Of a stretch of 64,000 nucleotides of DNA, positions 20,185 through 31,282 are shown in pieces. A program made the position numbers and the translations under genes. The stretch comes from Rahnella variigena. Lineage in GTDB: Bacteria > Pseudomonadota > Gammaproteobacteria > Enterobacterales > Enterobacteriaceae. Within the stretch, counting starts at the first letter, position 1; every line of letters starts with the position of its first letter. Location of the stretch: contig NZ_NSDJ01000001.1 in the NCBI RefSeq assembly GCF_003610915.1, positions 4,154,001 to 4,218,000 on the forward strand. Direction: 5' to 3'. Below the pieces are notes generated by a model. That model was not told where the DNA came from. It saw nothing but the letters and a program-made list of their open reading frames with translations, and searched no databases.

Positions 20185-21279
20185 TCAGGCGCTCTTCGCT
20201 AACGCAACGGGTTGTAGCTGCTGATCACCGGCATACAAGCGGCCATTCAGCCCGCCGACATAAAACCGATCGCCGCGCTGAGGTGCGCTATTACCGTGAG
20301 CTTCAGAAAGCACCACGGAAAGCGGTTCATCGTGCCAGCCTTCCGCCTGCACGATAAGCTGCCAGAAATGACCACGCGGGCTGACCTCCAGCACTTTTAC
20401 CGGCAACGGGCAGCGCGCAGTACTGTGCGCGGTAATTTCCATTTCCCACGGACGCAGGAACAAATCGACCGCACCCTGATGTAGCGGCGGGTTCTCCAGC
20501 GGCCAGTGATGCGCGCCGACATACAACTGAGAACCGCGAATTTCACCGCCGATTTTATTCACTTCACCCATAAACTCCAGCACGAAGCGGGTCGCCGGCT
20601 CACGCCAGATTTCTTCCGGCGCGCCCACCTGTTCGATATTACCCTGGCTCATGACGACCACGCGGTCGGCGACTTCCATCGCTTCTTCCTGATCGTGGGT
20701 CACGAACACGCTGGTGAATTTCAGCTCTTCATGCAACTGACGCAGCCAGCGGCGCAGCTCTTTACGCACCTGCGCATCCAGCGCACCGAAAGGCTCATCC
20801 AGCAGCAAAATTTGCGGTTCGACCGCCAGCGCACGGGCCAATGCTACACGCTGTTTCTGACCACCAGAAAGCTGTGCCGGATAACGGTTGGCCAGATGGG
20901 CTAACTGCACCATCTCCAGCAGTTTAGTGACTTTCTGTTTAATCGCTTCGGCATTCGGACGCTCGCGGCGCGGCAGCACCGTCAGGCCAAAGGCGATGTT
21001 GTCGAACACCGTCATATGGCGGAACAGCGCGTAATGCTGAAACACGAAACCAACCTGACGGTCTCGGGCGTGGAGACGCGTCACGTCTTTACCGTGAAAA
21101 CTCAGATGTCCGGCGCTCTGGTTTTCCAGTCCGGCGATAATGCGCAGCAGCGTGGTTTTACCGGAACCTGAAGGCCCGAGCAGCGCCACCATCTCTCCGG
21201 AAGCAATATCGAGCGAGATATCATTGAGCACTTTCGTGCGGCCAAAATATTTGTTGATACCGTTAATTTCAATGCTCAT
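20185..21279 (-). CDS. cysA: Sulfate/thiosulfate ABC transporter ATP-binding protein
   Basis: 364 aa from the ATG at 21279 (start [13 protein letters not shown] as in E. coli); the frame is open six codons upstream inside cysW. Walker A GPSGSGKT at 35-42, signature LSGGQKQR at ~135, Walker B ILLLDEP and H-loop VTHDQEEA follow. The C-terminal ~110 residues are the TOBE-like regulatory domain. It energises uptake through CysT/CysW. It overlaps cysW by 11 bases. Confidence 0.97.
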   Translation of the reverse strand: MSIEINGINKYFGRTKVLNDISLDIASGEMVALLGPSGSGKTTLLRIIAGLENQSAGHLSFHGKDVTRLHARDRQVGFVFQHYALFRHMTVFDNIAFGLTVLPRRERPNAEAIKQKVTKLLEMVQLAHLANRYPAQLSGGQKQRVALARALAVEPQILLLDEPFGALDAQVRKELRRWLRQLHEELKFTSVFVTHDQEEAMEVADRVVVMSQGNIEQVGAPEEIWREPATRFVLEFMGEVNKIGGEIRGSQLYVGAHHWPLENPPLHQGAVDLFLRPWEMEITAHSTARCPLPVKVLEVSPRGHFWQLIVQAEGWHDEPLSVVLSEAHGNSAPQRGDRFYVGGLNGRLYAGDQQLQPVALAKSA

Positions 21280-22144
21280 GACTTTCCTCCCGCTCAAGAC
21301 GGTCGTTATGGCGTTTCAGACGCCATTGCAGGCCGCTTTTCAGAAACAGTGTGACAATCGCCATCAGGGTCAGCAATGCAGCGGCAGTAAACGCGCCTGC
21401 GGTGTTGTAGTCCTGATGCAGTAATTCAACTTGTAATGGCAGCGTGTAAGTTTCGCCGCGGATAGAACCAGAAACGACAGACACCGCACCAAACTCCCCG
21501 ATCGCACGGGCATTGGTCAGCACCACGCCGTACAGTAATGCCCAGCGGATATTCGGCAAGGTCACGCGGCGGAACATCTGCCAGCCTGACGCGCCCAGTA
21601 AGACCGCCGCTTCATCTTCATGGCTGCCCTGACTCAACATCACCGGCACCAGCTCACGGATAACAAACGGACAAGTAACGAATACCGTTACCATCACCAT
21701 GCCCGGCCAGGCGAACATAAACTGAATATTATGCGCATCCAGCCAGCCGCCAATCGGGCCGTTGGTGCCGTAAAACAGCAGATACAACAGACCGGCAACC
21801 ACCGGCGAAACCGCGAACGGGATGTCGATCAGCGTCAGTAACAGCTGACGCCCCGGGAAATTAAAGCGCGCCACCAGCCAGGCCAGCAGCGTGCCGAAAA
21901 TCAGGTTCACCGGCACGGTGATCAGCGCCATCAGCACGGTCAGCCAGATGGAATGCAACATGTCAGAATCAGACAGGTTCTTCCAAACAGCAGCAATCCC
22001 GTCGGAAAAGGCCAGCACGAAAATGCTGATCATCGGGATCACCAGCAGCAAAATACAAATCAGTAAACCGGTGCCGATCAGCGACCATTTTACCCAGTCG
22101 ATACGCTGGCGTTTTTCGCCTGCAAAAGCCGGAATATCAGACAT
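21269..22144 (-). CDS. cysW: Sulfate/thiosulfate ABC transporter permease CysW
   Basis: 291 aa, six hydrophobic helices. The EAA loop that docks on CysA reads [20 protein letters not shown] (~180-200), followed by [10 protein letters not shown]. The start overlaps the cysT stop by one base (TAATG), indicating translational coupling. Confidence 0.96.
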   Translation of the reverse strand: MSDIPAFAGEKRQRIDWVKWSLIGTGLLICILLLVIPMISIFVLAFSDGIAAVWKNLSDSDMLHSIWLTVLMALITVPVNLIFGTLLAWLVARFNFPGRQLLLTLIDIPFAVSPVVAGLLYLLFYGTNGPIGGWLDAHNIQFMFAWPGMVMVTVFVTCPFVIRELVPVMLSQGSHEDEAAVLLGASGWQMFRRVTLPNIRWALLYGVVLTNARAIGEFGAVSVVSGSIRGETYTLPLQVELLHQDYNTAGAFTAAALLTLMAIVTLFLKSGLQWRLKRHNDRLEREESHEH

Positions 22145-22974
22145 TACTGGCCTCCCAGACGACGGCCATAACGGCTCTGTAAAGTGTTAATCGCAAACAG
22201 CAACAGCAGCGAGGCGGCGAGAATAACCGATGCAATCGCGCTGGCTGCCGGATAATCAAATTCCTGCAAGCGGATGAAAATCATCAGCGAGGTCACTTCA
22301 GTTTTCCACGCAATGTTACCGGCAATGAAAATCACCGCACCGAATTCGCCCAGGCTGCGGGTAAAGGACAGCGCCGTGCCCGCCATCAAAGAAGGCATGA
22401 CTTCCGGCAATACCACGCGACGGAAACTCTGCCAGCGCGAAGCGCCCAGCGTTTCAGCGGCTTCTTCATATTCCGGACCTAATTCTTCCAGCACCGGCTG
22501 CACGGTACGAACCACAAACGGAATGCTGGTAAAGGCCATCGCCACCGCAATACCAAGCCAGGTGTACGCCACTTTGATATCAAAGTGCGCCAGCCACTGA
22601 CCGTAAAACCCGGTGGTAGAAAACAGGCCTGCCAGCGTTAAACCGGCCACGGCGGTCGGCAAGGCAAACGGCAAATCCATCAGCCCGTCCACCAGGCTTT
22701 TACCGGGGAATTCGTAACGGGTCAGGATCCACGCCATCAACATGCCGAAGAAACAGTTAAAAATACTCGCCACACCCGCCGCCAGCAGCGTCACTTTGTA
22801 CGCTGCAACAACCTGACCGTTGGTGATCACATCCCAGTATTGCGCCAGCGTCATTTGTGACAACTGCATCACCAGCGCACTCAGCGGCAGCAATAACACC
22901 AGGCAGACGAACAGCAGGCTGCTGCCGAGGCTCAGGGTGAATCCGGGTAATACGCGTTTGCTCGACAACAACAT
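22144..22974 (-). CDS. cysT: Sulfate/thiosulfate ABC transporter permease CysT (CysU)
   Basis: 276 aa, six membrane helices; EAA loop E-A-A-E-T-L-G-A-S-R-W-Q-S-F-R-R-V-V-L-P (~165-185), then SFTRSLGEFGAV. Forms the channel with CysW. Its start overlaps the cysP stop by one base (TAATG), the same junction type as cysT/cysW. Confidence 0.96.
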   Translation of the reverse strand: MLLSSKRVLPGFTLSLGSSLLFVCLVLLLPLSALVMQLSQMTLAQYWDVITNGQVVAAYKVTLLAAGVASIFNCFFGMLMAWILTRYEFPGKSLVDGLMDLPFALPTAVAGLTLAGLFSTTGFYGQWLAHFDIKVAYTWLGIAVAMAFTSIPFVVRTVQPVLEELGPEYEEAAETLGASRWQSFRRVVLPEVMPSLMAGTALSFTRSLGEFGAVIFIAGNIAWKTEVTSLMIFIRLQEFDYPAASAIASVILAASLLLLFAINTLQSRYGRRLGGQ

Positions 22975-23996
22975 TACTTGTGACCTTGCTCTAACAGTTT
23001 GTCCAGCTCACCGCCGGTACTGAAATGGGTTTCCATCACTTGTGGCCAGCCACCGAACTGATCTTCAACTTTGAACAATTTGGTATCCGGGAACTGCCCC
23101 TTAGCCGCTGCCATCGCCGTTTTGTCATACACACGGTAGTTAAAACTGGTGATAATTTTCTGCGCCTGCGGGCTCCACAAATAATTCAGGTAATCTTTTG
23201 CGGCTTTTTCTGTGCCATTTTTCTCGACGTTTTTGTCCACCCAGGCCACCGGGAACTCAGCCAGAATGTCCACTTTCGGCACAATCACTTCGTATTTATC
23301 GTCACCGTACTGCTTACGGATATTGTTCACTTCAGATTCGAAACTGATCAGCACATCACCCAGTCCGCGTTCCACAAATGTGGTTGTCGCGCCACGGCCG
23401 CCGGTATCAAACACCTGAACGTTTTTCAGGAAACTCGCCATTTTCTCGCGGGTTTTCGTCTGGTTTTTATTGTCTTCCAGATTGAACGCTCCCCAGGCAC
23501 CCAGGTAGGTATATCGGCCATTGCCGGAGGTTTTGGGATTCGGAAACACCAGGCTCACGCCCGGCCGCGCTAAATCGTCCCAGCTGTGAATGTTCTTTGG
23601 ATTACCCTTGCGGACCAGAAACGCCATGGTGGAATAAAACGGCGAACTGTTGTTAGGCAAACGACTTTGCCAGTCGGCAGGGATCAGATTCCCGCGGTCA
23701 TGCAAAATCTGCACATCGGTCACCTGATTGTAAGTGACGACATCCGCTTTCAGACCCTGCAAAATCGCCAGTGCCTGCTTGGAAGAACCGGCATGGGATT
23801 GTTTAATATCAAGTTTGTCGCCGTCGTTTTGATCAGCCCACTGTTTCTGAAATGGCGGGTTCAGTGCAGCAAAAAGTTCACGGGACACATCATAAGAACT
23901 GTTGAGCAATTCAGTCGCCGAAGCCGCGCCGCTGGCCAGCAGCAGTGCCGCCACGGAACCTTTCAGCACGCTGCCTGTAAATCCGAGTGTTTTCAT
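22974..23996 (-). CDS. cysP: Thiosulfate/sulfate-binding periplasmic protein
   Basis: 340 aa. The signal peptide has a [16 protein letters not shown] core with likely cleavage after residue 27 (ASA|TE). The mature protein begins [15 protein letters not shown], the sulfate-binding-protein signature. [10 protein letters not shown] and the [14 protein letters not shown] motif line the ligand site. First gene of cysP-T-W-A, expected under CysB with acetylserine. Confidence 0.96.
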   Translation of the reverse strand: MKTLGFTGSVLKGSVAALLLASGAASATELLNSSYDVSRELFAALNPPFQKQWADQNDGDKLDIKQSHAGSSKQALAILQGLKADVVTYNQVTDVQILHDRGNLIPADWQSRLPNNSSPFYSTMAFLVRKGNPKNIHSWDDLARPGVSLVFPNPKTSGNGRYTYLGAWGAFNLEDNKNQTKTREKMASFLKNVQVFDTGGRGATTTFVERGLGDVLISFESEVNNIRKQYGDDKYEVIVPKVDILAEFPVAWVDKNVEKNGTEKAAKDYLNYLWSPQAQKIITSFNYRVYDKTAMAAAKGQFPDTKLFKVEDQFGGWPQVMETHFSTGGELDKLLEQGHK

Positions 23997-24049
23997 GCTT
24001 AGCCTTAGATGAGTGAACCGATATGCGACGCTGATAAATGCCGCTCAAT

Positions 24050-24125
24050 ATCACACAGTGTATTTATAACTGAGGGTCAGGCTGTAACGGTTTTATATAC
24101 CATTTGGTGATTTTCAAGCATGAAA
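24050..24125 (-). promoter_or_regulatory. Probable cysP promoter/CysB region
   Basis: AT-rich stretch in the ~210-base gap before cysP. Read on the minus strand it has ATGGTATATAAAACCGTTACAG followed by a TATAAA-type -10 (near 24070). CysB sites are poorly conserved, so this is placed by position and composition only. Confidence 0.35.
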
Positions 24126-24207
24126 AGCTATAAGGCATTAACAAACGCAGGGGGAATAACAGAAGGGGAAGAGGCAGCGCGTCCGTGAAGGAACGCGCTG
24201 AAGGAAC

Positions 24208-25107
24208 TTAAAGCGCTAAAAGACGTGTCAGTGATGGGGCGAAATAATAGCTGCCGGTCACCGGACGGGTGAAACGCAGCATCGCATCACGTTTACCATC
24301 GAGATCGCCAAACATGCTCAGCAGTTGTTTTTCGATGTTCCACAGACGGGCGCAATAGCTGATGAAATACAAACCGTGTTCGCCGCTGGCTGTGCCATAA
24401 GGCAGGCTCTGGCGCAGAATTTTCAGGCCTTTGCCGTCTTCTTTCAGATCAACACGACTGACGTGGGAAGTATCCGGGCGAGTTTCTGAATCCAGCTCTT
24501 CATCGGTGTCTTTGGTACGCCCGATGACGTCTTCCTGCTGCTGCACGGAGAAACGTTCCCATTGCACCAGATTATGTTTCCAGCGCTGAACCATCACGTA
24601 GCTGCCGCCAGCATCGACGCTGCCTTCAGGAATAATCGCCACCTGTGCGCGGGCCTCTGCTTTCGGATTTTCAGTGCCGTCAACAAAACCGCTCAGATCA
24701 CGTTCTTCGATCGCACGGAACCCGTGGGTTTCTTCTTCAACGACAATGGAACTGCCGAACGCTTTCAGTGCCGCCCGTGCCAGCGCAAAGTTAACGTCAT
24801 GACGAAGGGACTGTATATGCAACAACATATCGCGCTGCGTAGCAGGTGCCAGACCTTTGCCCAGCGGTTGGAAAGATTTCAGTTCATCCGCGCCCTGATT
24901 GCCGGATAAATCACGCCACACATCGTTGCCAAAGGCTACGACCGCACCAAGATGTTCGGTGGGAAATTTTTTCTGCATGTCTTCCAGTACAGCCACAAAT
25001 GCACGGCAGCCCTGCCGGAGCGCATCCAGGTCACCCTGAGCTTTCGCTTCGATGTAAATCGCGAAACGGCAATGTTCGGGCAAAATGCCGCTCTGAACCT
25101 GAGTCAT
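24208..25107 (-). CDS. yfeX: Dyp-type haem peroxidase YfeX
   Basis: 299 aa, the same length as E. coli YfeX. The DyP hallmark GFVDGTENP is at residues 140-148 with catalytic D143. The haem-proximal histidine is in S-H-V-S-R-V-D-L-K (~214), and the C-terminal arginine region is intact ([18 protein letters not shown]). A cytoplasmic peroxidase acting on porphyrinogens and dyes in vitro; the physiological role is debated. Gene order yfeX–yfeY–yfeZ–ypeA–amiA matches E. coli. Confidence 0.95.
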   Translation of the reverse strand: MTQVQSGILPEHCRFAIYIEAKAQGDLDALRQGCRAFVAVLEDMQKKFPTEHLGAVVAFGNDVWRDLSGNQGADELKSFQPLGKGLAPATQRDMLLHIQSLRHDVNFALARAALKAFGSSIVVEEETHGFRAIEERDLSGFVDGTENPKAEARAQVAIIPEGSVDAGGSYVMVQRWKHNLVQWERFSVQQQEDVIGRTKDTDEELDSETRPDTSHVSRVDLKEDGKGLKILRQSLPYGTASGEHGLYFISYCARLWNIEKQLLSMFGDLDGKRDAMLRFTRPVTGSYYFAPSLTRLLAL

Positions 25108-25212
25108 CTTCTCATCCTCGTTAATTTGACCGGCGACATCATACCGGATGTCAATAAAAATGCCTTGCGCGAAGGCAAGGCATTGAGGAGTTATTACGCT
25201 GAGAAACAGGTT

Positions 25213-25842
25213 TTACTGAGCAGTGGAAGCCTGAGCCGGATTAGCCCGCCAGATAATTTTGCTTACCTTCCAGTCTTTCAGCGCGTCGTCCGAAGGCATC
25301 AGTGATTCCGGGCCATGCCAGATCCCGCTGAAGACATAGGTGACGTGAGAACTTTGCGGCGCTTTACACTCGACGTTCTGCGCATCATCTCCCTCGCCTT
25401 TTACACACACATCGAAGGCTTTGCTGTAAAGGCTGCTGAATGACGTGCCGATTTTAACGCCCCATTCGCTTTCTACTTTAGGATCCACCACGTCAACACG
25501 CTGAACGTTGCCTTTCGGCTCGCCGCTGATCGACATTTTCACGTCCTTGCCGTCCATCGCCTGGAAGAAACTCAGCATTTTTCCGCCGCTCATCGACATG
25601 CCACTGCGCAAGGTATAATCGCCGTCCAGCGCATCTTTAATGGCCGTTTCTGTCAGCGCCGTGCTACCTGTTATCCCGCCTACTCCTTTATCGCTGACCG
25701 TCAGGCTGCTGCCAAACCAGTTGAGCGGATTCATGCTCGACCAGGAAACACTTGGCCACGACATGTTAGACATCGACGAACAGCCAGTCAGGATCAGTGG
25801 CAGCACCAGCAACAGGGGGCGAACCCGCAAGCGAACAGTCAT
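25213..25842 (-). CDS. yfeY: Lipoprotein YfeY (RpoE-regulated)
   Basis: 209 aa. A basic N-terminus and hydrophobic stretch end in lipobox L-T-G-C (C21), so the mature protein is lipidated. S22 at +2 predicts the outer membrane. The Ser-rich segment after it (~22-45) is followed by the conserved DUF1131 domain. E. coli YfeY is a sigma-E-dependent lipoprotein of unknown function; a sigma-E-like promoter is also visible here. Confidence 0.85.
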   Translation of the reverse strand: MTVRLRVRPLLLVLPLILTGCSSMSNMSWPSVSWSSMNPLNWFGSSLTVSDKGVGGITGSTALTETAIKDALDGDYTLRSGMSMSGGKMLSFFQAMDGKDVKMSISGEPKGNVQRVDVVDPKVESEWGVKIGTSFSSLYSKAFDVCVKGEGDDAQNVECKAPQSSHVTYVFSGIWHGPESLMPSDDALKDWKVSKIIWRANPAQASTAQ

Positions 25843-25937
25843 TCCATACTCCTTTTCTGCCCGTTCCCGTTGGCCGGCGCGGCCTGGCGGACAAACCGAC
25901 AGTGAATTAATATTTTAACAATTATTGTTAAGCGCCA

Positions 25938-25967
25938 GTTCGAGTGTATTTCTGGCAAAAAAGTTCA
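25938..25967 (-). promoter_or_regulatory. Possible sigma-E promoter for yfeY
   Basis: Minus strand: TGAACTT (25967-25961), 17 bases, TCGAAC (25943-25938). The sigma-E consensus is GGAACTT-N16-TCAAA/TCTGA. One -35 mismatch and a one-base longer spacer make this tentative, but family knowledge of yfeY supports it. Confidence 0.45.
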
Positions 25968-25986
25968 GCCCAAAAGGGAATATGCT

Positions 25987-26430
25987 TCAGGCCAGACGGT
26001 GTGAGGCATCAAAACAGGCGCGCAAACGGCGGCTCAATAACCAATACGCCAGTGCGGCCGCATCCAGTAATGCCAGCACGATATCCACACCAGAAATCAT
26101 GTCAGTACTTTGCCATAATCCCAGAGCCTGCAATGCAAAAGTGACAAACATCCCGGCAAGAAGTAACCAGTATCCGGCCTGCCAGATGCGCGGCCAGACA
26201 TGACGACGACCACTGAGCAAAAACACCAGCGCGGGCGGCAACCCCAGCAACATCCCGGACCAGAAACTTTGCTGATCGGGGTAAAACAGCGTCAGCAAAT
26301 CACTTCCCTGCTGGCGGGAAGCACCCGCCATCACAAACAACAACCAGGTTCGTGCCTGCAAAATTAAAATCGTCCAGAACCACAGCGGCAATCGCAACAT
26401 ACCGTGGTCGTTATAATCATCCGGGTTCAT
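25987..26430 (-). CDS. yfeZ: Inner-membrane protein YfeZ (DUF2919)
   Basis: 147 aa from the ATG at 26430 (M-N-P-D-D-Y-N-D-H-G-M-L-R-L-P-L-W-F-W). The Y-x-D-x-G-M-L-R-x-P opening is the DUF2919 signature; the frame is open 18 codons upstream but without family support. Four membrane helices follow, with an AR-x-W-L-L segment after the first. Unknown function. It sits between yfeY and a YgiW-like gene. Confidence 0.75.
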   Translation of the reverse strand: MNPDDYNDHGMLRLPLWFWTILILQARTWLLFVMAGASRQQGSDLLTLFYPDQQSFWSGMLLGLPPALVFLLSGRRHVWPRIWQAGYWLLLAGMFVTFALQALGLWQSTDMISGVDIVLALLDAAALAYWLLSRRLRACFDASHRLA

Positions 26431-26630
26431 AAAAAGAACAACGTTCCTGCAAATAAGGTTAAATCTAACAATCCCCAGTGACATACCTAAAATAATTTGA
26501 TGTATGCCGGGTATACGCTTAAGAAACTGTTAAGAACAGTCTGCTTTAATGGTCTCCAGCACGGCAAGACATCCGAAACGATGTCATAGTTGTCGTTACT
26601 CCGGAAACGTTAAATTAAGGAAGACCTATT

Positions 26631-27032
26631 ATGATGAAGAAGATCACTCTGGCAACCCTCATTGCACTTTGTTCAGCGACGGCGTTTGCTCAGCAAACCG
26701 GCGGCTTTAACGGTCCGTCAGCACAGGAAACGCAAACACAGTCTGCAGCACAGGGCGGTTTCACCGGTACCACGGCGCTGAGCACCGTGAAAGACGCGCA
26801 AACCATGAAAGACGATCAATGGATCATGCTGGAAGGTTTTATCGATCAGCGTATCGACCACGATAAATACATTTTCCGCGATAACACCGGCACCCTCAAT
26901 GTAGAAATTGACGGCAAGCGCTGGCAGGGGCAGAACGTATCGCCGAAAGATAAAATCCGCATCGAAGGTAAAGTCGATAAAGACTGGAACTCTGTGGAAG
27001 TTGACGTCAAGAGCGTTAAAATTATCAAGTAA
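26631..27032 (+). CDS. YgiW/YdeI-family periplasmic OB-fold stress protein
   Basis: 133 aa. The signal peptide (MMKKITLATLIALCSATAFA|QQ) cleaves after residue 20. The mature part has a Gln/Thr/Gly-rich stretch (G-G-F-x-G-P, G-G-F-T-G-T) and then a single OB fold (BOF domain, ~52-133: LEGFIDQRIDHDKYIFRD, V-E-I-D-G-K-R-W-Q-G). YgiW and YdeI of enterics are linked to peroxide, cadmium and polymyxin tolerance. It has its own promoter region and a strong terminator, so it is a single-gene unit. AAGGAAG precedes the start. Confidence 0.88.
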   Translation: MMKKITLATLIALCSATAFAQQTGGFNGPSAQETQTQSAAQGGFTGTTALSTVKDAQTMKDDQWIMLEGFIDQRIDHDKYIFRDNTGTLNVEIDGKRWQGQNVSPKDKIRIEGKVDKDWNSVEVDVKSVKIIK

Positions 27033-27042
27033 TTCATGATGT

Positions 27043-27081
27043 AAAAAGCCCCGGCAGATGTGATTCTGCCGGGGCTTTTTT
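27043..27081. terminator. Terminator after the YgiW-like gene, shared with ypeA
   Basis: AAAAAGCCCCGGCAGA (27043-27058), short loop, TCTGCCGGGGCTTTTTT (27065-27081). Long perfect stem, bidirectional. Confidence 0.92.
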
Positions 27082-27105
27082 ATTCAATGAAGAACAACGG
27101 GTAGA

Positions 27106-27534
27106 TTAATATTCCTGATCTTCGATCAGCCGCTTACCCAGTAAAAGCGTATCCGAAATTTCATAACCCAGTTTTTCGTACATGCTGACCACGGCATCGT
27201 TTTCTGCACGCACCATTAAATTCATTTTCGGGCAGCCGCGGGCAATCAGTTTTTTCTCCAGACGATTAACCAGCGCGTTAGCGATGCCTCGTCCGCGATA
27301 ATCCGGATGTACGCCGAGATAGTTAGCCGAACCGCGATGGCCGTCGTAGCCGCCCATCAGGGTGCCGACCACTTCGCCACCCACTTCTGCCACCAGGAAA
27401 AACTCCGGGCTGTGGTTAATTTTACGTTCGATATCCAGCTCAGGATCGTTCCACGGGCGCAGCAGATCGCAACGCTCCCATAAGGTCAGTACTTCTTCAA
27501 AATCTTCTTGACGGTATACGCGAATTTCCATCAC
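27106..27534 (-). CDS. ypeA: GNAT-family acetyltransferase YpeA
   Basis: 142 aa, single GNAT domain. The acetyl-CoA loop region reads [15 protein letters not shown] (~78-92), followed by a conserved [14 protein letters not shown]. coli YpeA (141 aa), in the same place before amiA, is its counterpart; its substrate is not established. Confidence 0.92.
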   Translation of the reverse strand: MMEIRVYRQEDFEEVLTLWERCDLLRPWNDPELDIERKINHSPEFFLVAEVGGEVVGTLMGGYDGHRGSANYLGVHPDYRGRGIANALVNRLEKKLIARGCPKMNLMVRAENDAVVSMYEKLGYEISDTLLLGKRLIEDQEY

Positions 27535-27806
27535 TGTTCGCCGCTGTTAATAGGGGTTTACTTGATTATCGCGTGATCTGTTTGATACGCAACATCAAAA
27601 TCACAGATTGTCTGCTTTATGAATGAATTTAAACCGCAAATTCAACATCTGAAGAAGATATTCCTGCCTATCACCGGACATTTATTCGGCCCTGATTTCA
27701 TCCGCGACACAATATTCATAAAAAGTAATAGTTCTCAGATCGAAACTATAAAAAAGATACTCTATAACATAGAGCATTCTGCCTTTTTTCTGACGGTAAC
27801 GGACTG

Positions 27807-28691
27807 ATGTTAAACCCCCTGAACAAATTTCTGCATTTCCAGCCGCTTCCTGCTGCCGCCACACGCCGCCAGTTACTGCTTTCCGGACTCGGTTTAGCGA
27901 TTGCCGCCTTTGGTTCCCGCTCTGCCAGCGCAGCGCAGCAGGAACACATCACCAAATCCGCCCCGGCACCTAAGCCGCCTGGCGCGAAGAAACTGGTGAT
28001 GATCGATCCCGGCCACGGCGGTATTGATTCCGGCGCTGTCGGTCATGAGGGTTCGGAAGAAAAGCACGTAGTGCTGGAAATCGCCAACTATGTGCGGGAA
28101 TTCCTGGGCGAGCAAAGCCATATTGAAGTCAAACTGACCCGCGACTCCGACCACTTTATTCCTCTTTATCAGCGTGTTGAACTGGCACATCAGCATCAGG
28201 CAGATCTGTTCGTTTCCATTCACGCCGATGGTTACACCAGCCCGACGGCCTCCGGTGCGTCGGTTTTTGCACTTTCCAACCGCGGTGCCAGCAGCGCCAT
28301 GGCGCGTTATATGTCGAAAAAAGAAAATGACGCCGACCTGGTTGCCGGAGCGAAATACGCCAAAGAAGACAACAATTATCTGCAGCAGGTGTTATTCGAT
28401 CTGGTGCAGACTGACACCATTAAAAACAGCCTCACGCTGGGGCATCACGTGCTCGACAGGATCCGGCCTATCCATCACCTGCACAGCCAGCAAACTGAAC
28501 AGGCCGCATTTGCCGTTCTGAAATCCCCGTCGATCCCGTCAATTCTGGTGGAAACATCGTTTATCACTAACCATCAGGAGGAACAGTTGCTCAGCACAAC
28601 AGCGTTCCGCCGTGAAATTGCTCAGGCGATTTCCCAGGGTATCGTGAACTTTTTCAGTTACTTCGATGCCAACGAGCGCAAGCCCCGATAA
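27807..28691 (+). CDS. amiA: N-acetylmuramoyl-L-alanine amidase AmiA
   Basis: Periplasmic zinc amidase that splits septal peptidoglycan during daughter-cell separation. 294 aa. A Tat signal peptide has twin arginines R20-R21 (A-T-R-R-Q-L-L-L-S-G) with cleavage near A42. Amidase_3 domain: zinc ligands in IDPGHGG, a Glu in G-H-E-G-S-E-E-K and a His in VSIHADG; the catalytic Glu is in LVETSFITN. The ATG overlaps the stop of a weak upstream ORF. hemF follows, as in E. coli. Confidence 0.97.
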   Translation: MLNPLNKFLHFQPLPAAATRRQLLLSGLGLAIAAFGSRSASAAQQEHITKSAPAPKPPGAKKLVMIDPGHGGIDSGAVGHEGSEEKHVVLEIANYVREFLGEQSHIEVKLTRDSDHFIPLYQRVELAHQHQADLFVSIHADGYTSPTASGASVFALSNRGASSAMARYMSKKENDADLVAGAKYAKEDNNYLQQVLFDLVQTDTIKNSLTLGHHVLDRIRPIHHLHSQQTEQAAFAVLKSPSIPSILVETSFITNHQEEQLLSTTAFRREIAQAISQGIVNFFSYFDANERKPR

Positions 28692-28739
28692 CGTTTTCCC
28701 CACACCCAAAGCAGCCGCCTTTGGTGACCCGCAGGGTTT

Positions 28740-28801
28740 TGGGTATATAATAACGTCCACTTTTCTATCATTCAGCGCCCGCAAGGCGCTGAATGTCTTT
28801 T
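28740..28801 (+). promoter_or_regulatory. Promoter-like TATAAT and terminator-like hairpin before hemF
   Basis: TATAAT (around 28745-28750) is followed by a perfect 10-bp hairpin, CATTCAGCGC (28769-28778) with GCGCTGAATG (28786-28795), and TCTTTT. It lies between the amiA stop and the hemF start. It could end amiA transcripts, or attenuate a transcript starting at the TATAAT. Confidence 0.55.
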
Positions 28802-28822
28802 CAGTCAACGTCTGCGAGTTAG

Positions 28823-29775
<953 letters not shown>

Positions 29776-29776
<1 letters not shown>

Positions 29777-30225
29777 TGCAAATCTGGGTTGATGCCGACG
29801 CCTGTCCGAATGTCATCAAGGAAGTGCTGTTCCGCGCCGCTGAGCGCACCGGTATGATGGTGACACTGGTGGCTAACCAAATCATCCGCACACCGCCGTC
29901 GAAATTCCTGCGTACTTTGCGCGTGGAAGCCGGTTTTGACGTCGCGGATAACGAAATCGTTAAACGCACCGAGCCCGGCGATCTGGTGATCACCGCAGAT
30001 ATTCCTCTCGCGGCGGAAGTGATTGAAAAAGGCGGTGTAGCGCTCAACCCTCGCGGCGAGCGGTACACCACTGAAACCATCAAAGAGCGCCTGAATATGC
30101 GTGATTTTATGGACACCATGCGCGCCAGCGGCGTGCAGACCGGCGGACCGCCTGCGCTTAATCAGCGCGACCGCCAGCAATTTGCCAATGAACTGGATAA
30201 GTGGCTGCAACAAGCCAAAAAATAA
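29776..30225 (+). CDS. YaiI/YqxD family protein (DUF188)
   Basis: 149 aa. It begins [16 protein letters not shown], the DUF188 signature, with D-x-D near the N-terminus and [11 protein letters not shown] (~72-82). The fold is PIN-like by family knowledge and its activity is unknown. The start overlaps the hemF stop by one base, so translation is coupled. In E. coli yaiI is elsewhere and hemF is followed by the eut operon. Confidence 0.9.
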
Positions 30226-30279
30226 TCCGGTCTGGCTGTCGAAACCGAAGTACCACTACATTAATTAAAGGAATAAGAA

Positions 30280-31227
30280 ATGGTCAAAAAGATCATCCTT
30301 GATTGCGATCCGGGGCACGACGACGCTATCGCGATGTTACTGGCTCACGGTAACCCCGACATCGAACTGCTGGCTGTTACCACGGTAGTCGGTAATCAGA
30401 CACTGGAAAAAGTCACCCGCAACGCACTTGCCGTTGCTCGTGTGATTAACCTGACCGGTGTGCCATTTGCGGCGGGCGCAACGCGTCCGCTGGTGCGTCA
30501 GATTGAAGTGGCTGACGAAATCCACGGCGAATCAGGTCTTGACGGACCGGTGCTGCCGGAAGCCGCCATTACGCTGGAGCCGGTTCACGCCATCGACCTG
30601 ATCATTGATTTGATCATGTCCCATCCACCGAAAACGATCACGCTGGTGCCCACCGGCGGGCTGACCAATATTGCGATGGCGGTACGTAAAGAGCCGCGCA
30701 TTGCTGACCGTGTGAAAGAAGTGGTGCTGATGGGCGGCGGTTATCATGTGGGTAACTGGAGCGCAGTTGCCGAGTTTAATATCAAAATTGACCCGGAAGC
30801 CGCCCATATCGTGTTCAACGAAAAATGGCCGCTGACCATGGTCGGGTTGGATCTCACCCATCAGGCACTTGCCACGCCGGAAGTCGCTGCGCGTATTGCT
30901 GCGGTCAGCACACAGCCTGCCAAATTTGTCGGTGAGCTGCTCGATTTCTTCGGTCTGAGCTACAAAGATCGTCAGGGCTTTGATTCCCCGCCGGTTCACG
31001 ACCCGTGCGCCGTGGCTTACGTGATTGATCCGAACGTGATGACGGTGCAAAAAGTACCGGTTGATATTGAGCTGACCGGCACGCTGACGCTGGGCATGAC
31101 CGTTGCCGATTTCCGCGCCCCACCGCCGCCAGATTGCCACACGCAGGTCGCGGTAAAACTCGATCATCAGCGTTTCTGGGATCTGATCGTCGATGCGCTG
31201 GAGCGGATCGGCGAAGTGAAATACTGA
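30280..31227 (+). CDS. Ribonucleoside hydrolase (IUNH family, RihA/RihB-like)
   Basis: 315 aa. Cleaves the N-glycosidic bond of nucleosides to ribose and base; calcium-dependent family. Metal site DCDPGHDDA at residues 8-16, N near 39 (V-V-G-N-Q-T), H-G-E-S-G-L-D-G-P (~82-90) and the late PVHDPCAVAY aspartate. The AEFNIKIDPEAA segment is typical. It resembles E. coli RihA and RihB about equally by eye, so the base preference (pyrimidine likely) is not fixed. RBS AAAGGAATAAG. Single gene, terminator after. Confidence 0.88.
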   Translation: MVKKIILDCDPGHDDAIAMLLAHGNPDIELLAVTTVVGNQTLEKVTRNALAVARVINLTGVPFAAGATRPLVRQIEVADEIHGESGLDGPVLPEAAITLEPVHAIDLIIDLIMSHPPKTITLVPTGGLTNIAMAVRKEPRIADRVKEVVLMGGGYHVGNWSAVAEFNIKIDPEAAHIVFNEKWPLTMVGLDLTHQALATPEVAARIAAVSTQPAKFVGELLDFFGLSYKDRQGFDSPPVHDPCAVAYVIDPNVMTVQKVPVDIELTGTLTLGMTVADFRAPPPPDCHTQVAVKLDHQRFWDLIVDALERIGEVKY

Positions 31228-31243
31228 GCCCGTCATTTGATTA

Positions 31244-31269
31244 AAAGGGCGCGCGTTGCTGCGCCCTTT
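31244..31269. terminator. Terminator between the nucleoside hydrolase gene and maeB
   Basis: AAAGGGCGC (31244-31252) pairs with GCGCCCTTT (31261-31269); works in both directions. Confidence 0.75.
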
Positions 31270-31282
31270 CAGGTTTAAGCAG

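Noticed and set aside
27619..27807. 62-codon ORF whose stop overlaps the amiA start
   Set aside because: No Shine-Dalgarno and an AT-rich promoter-like composition; kept as probable amiA leader.
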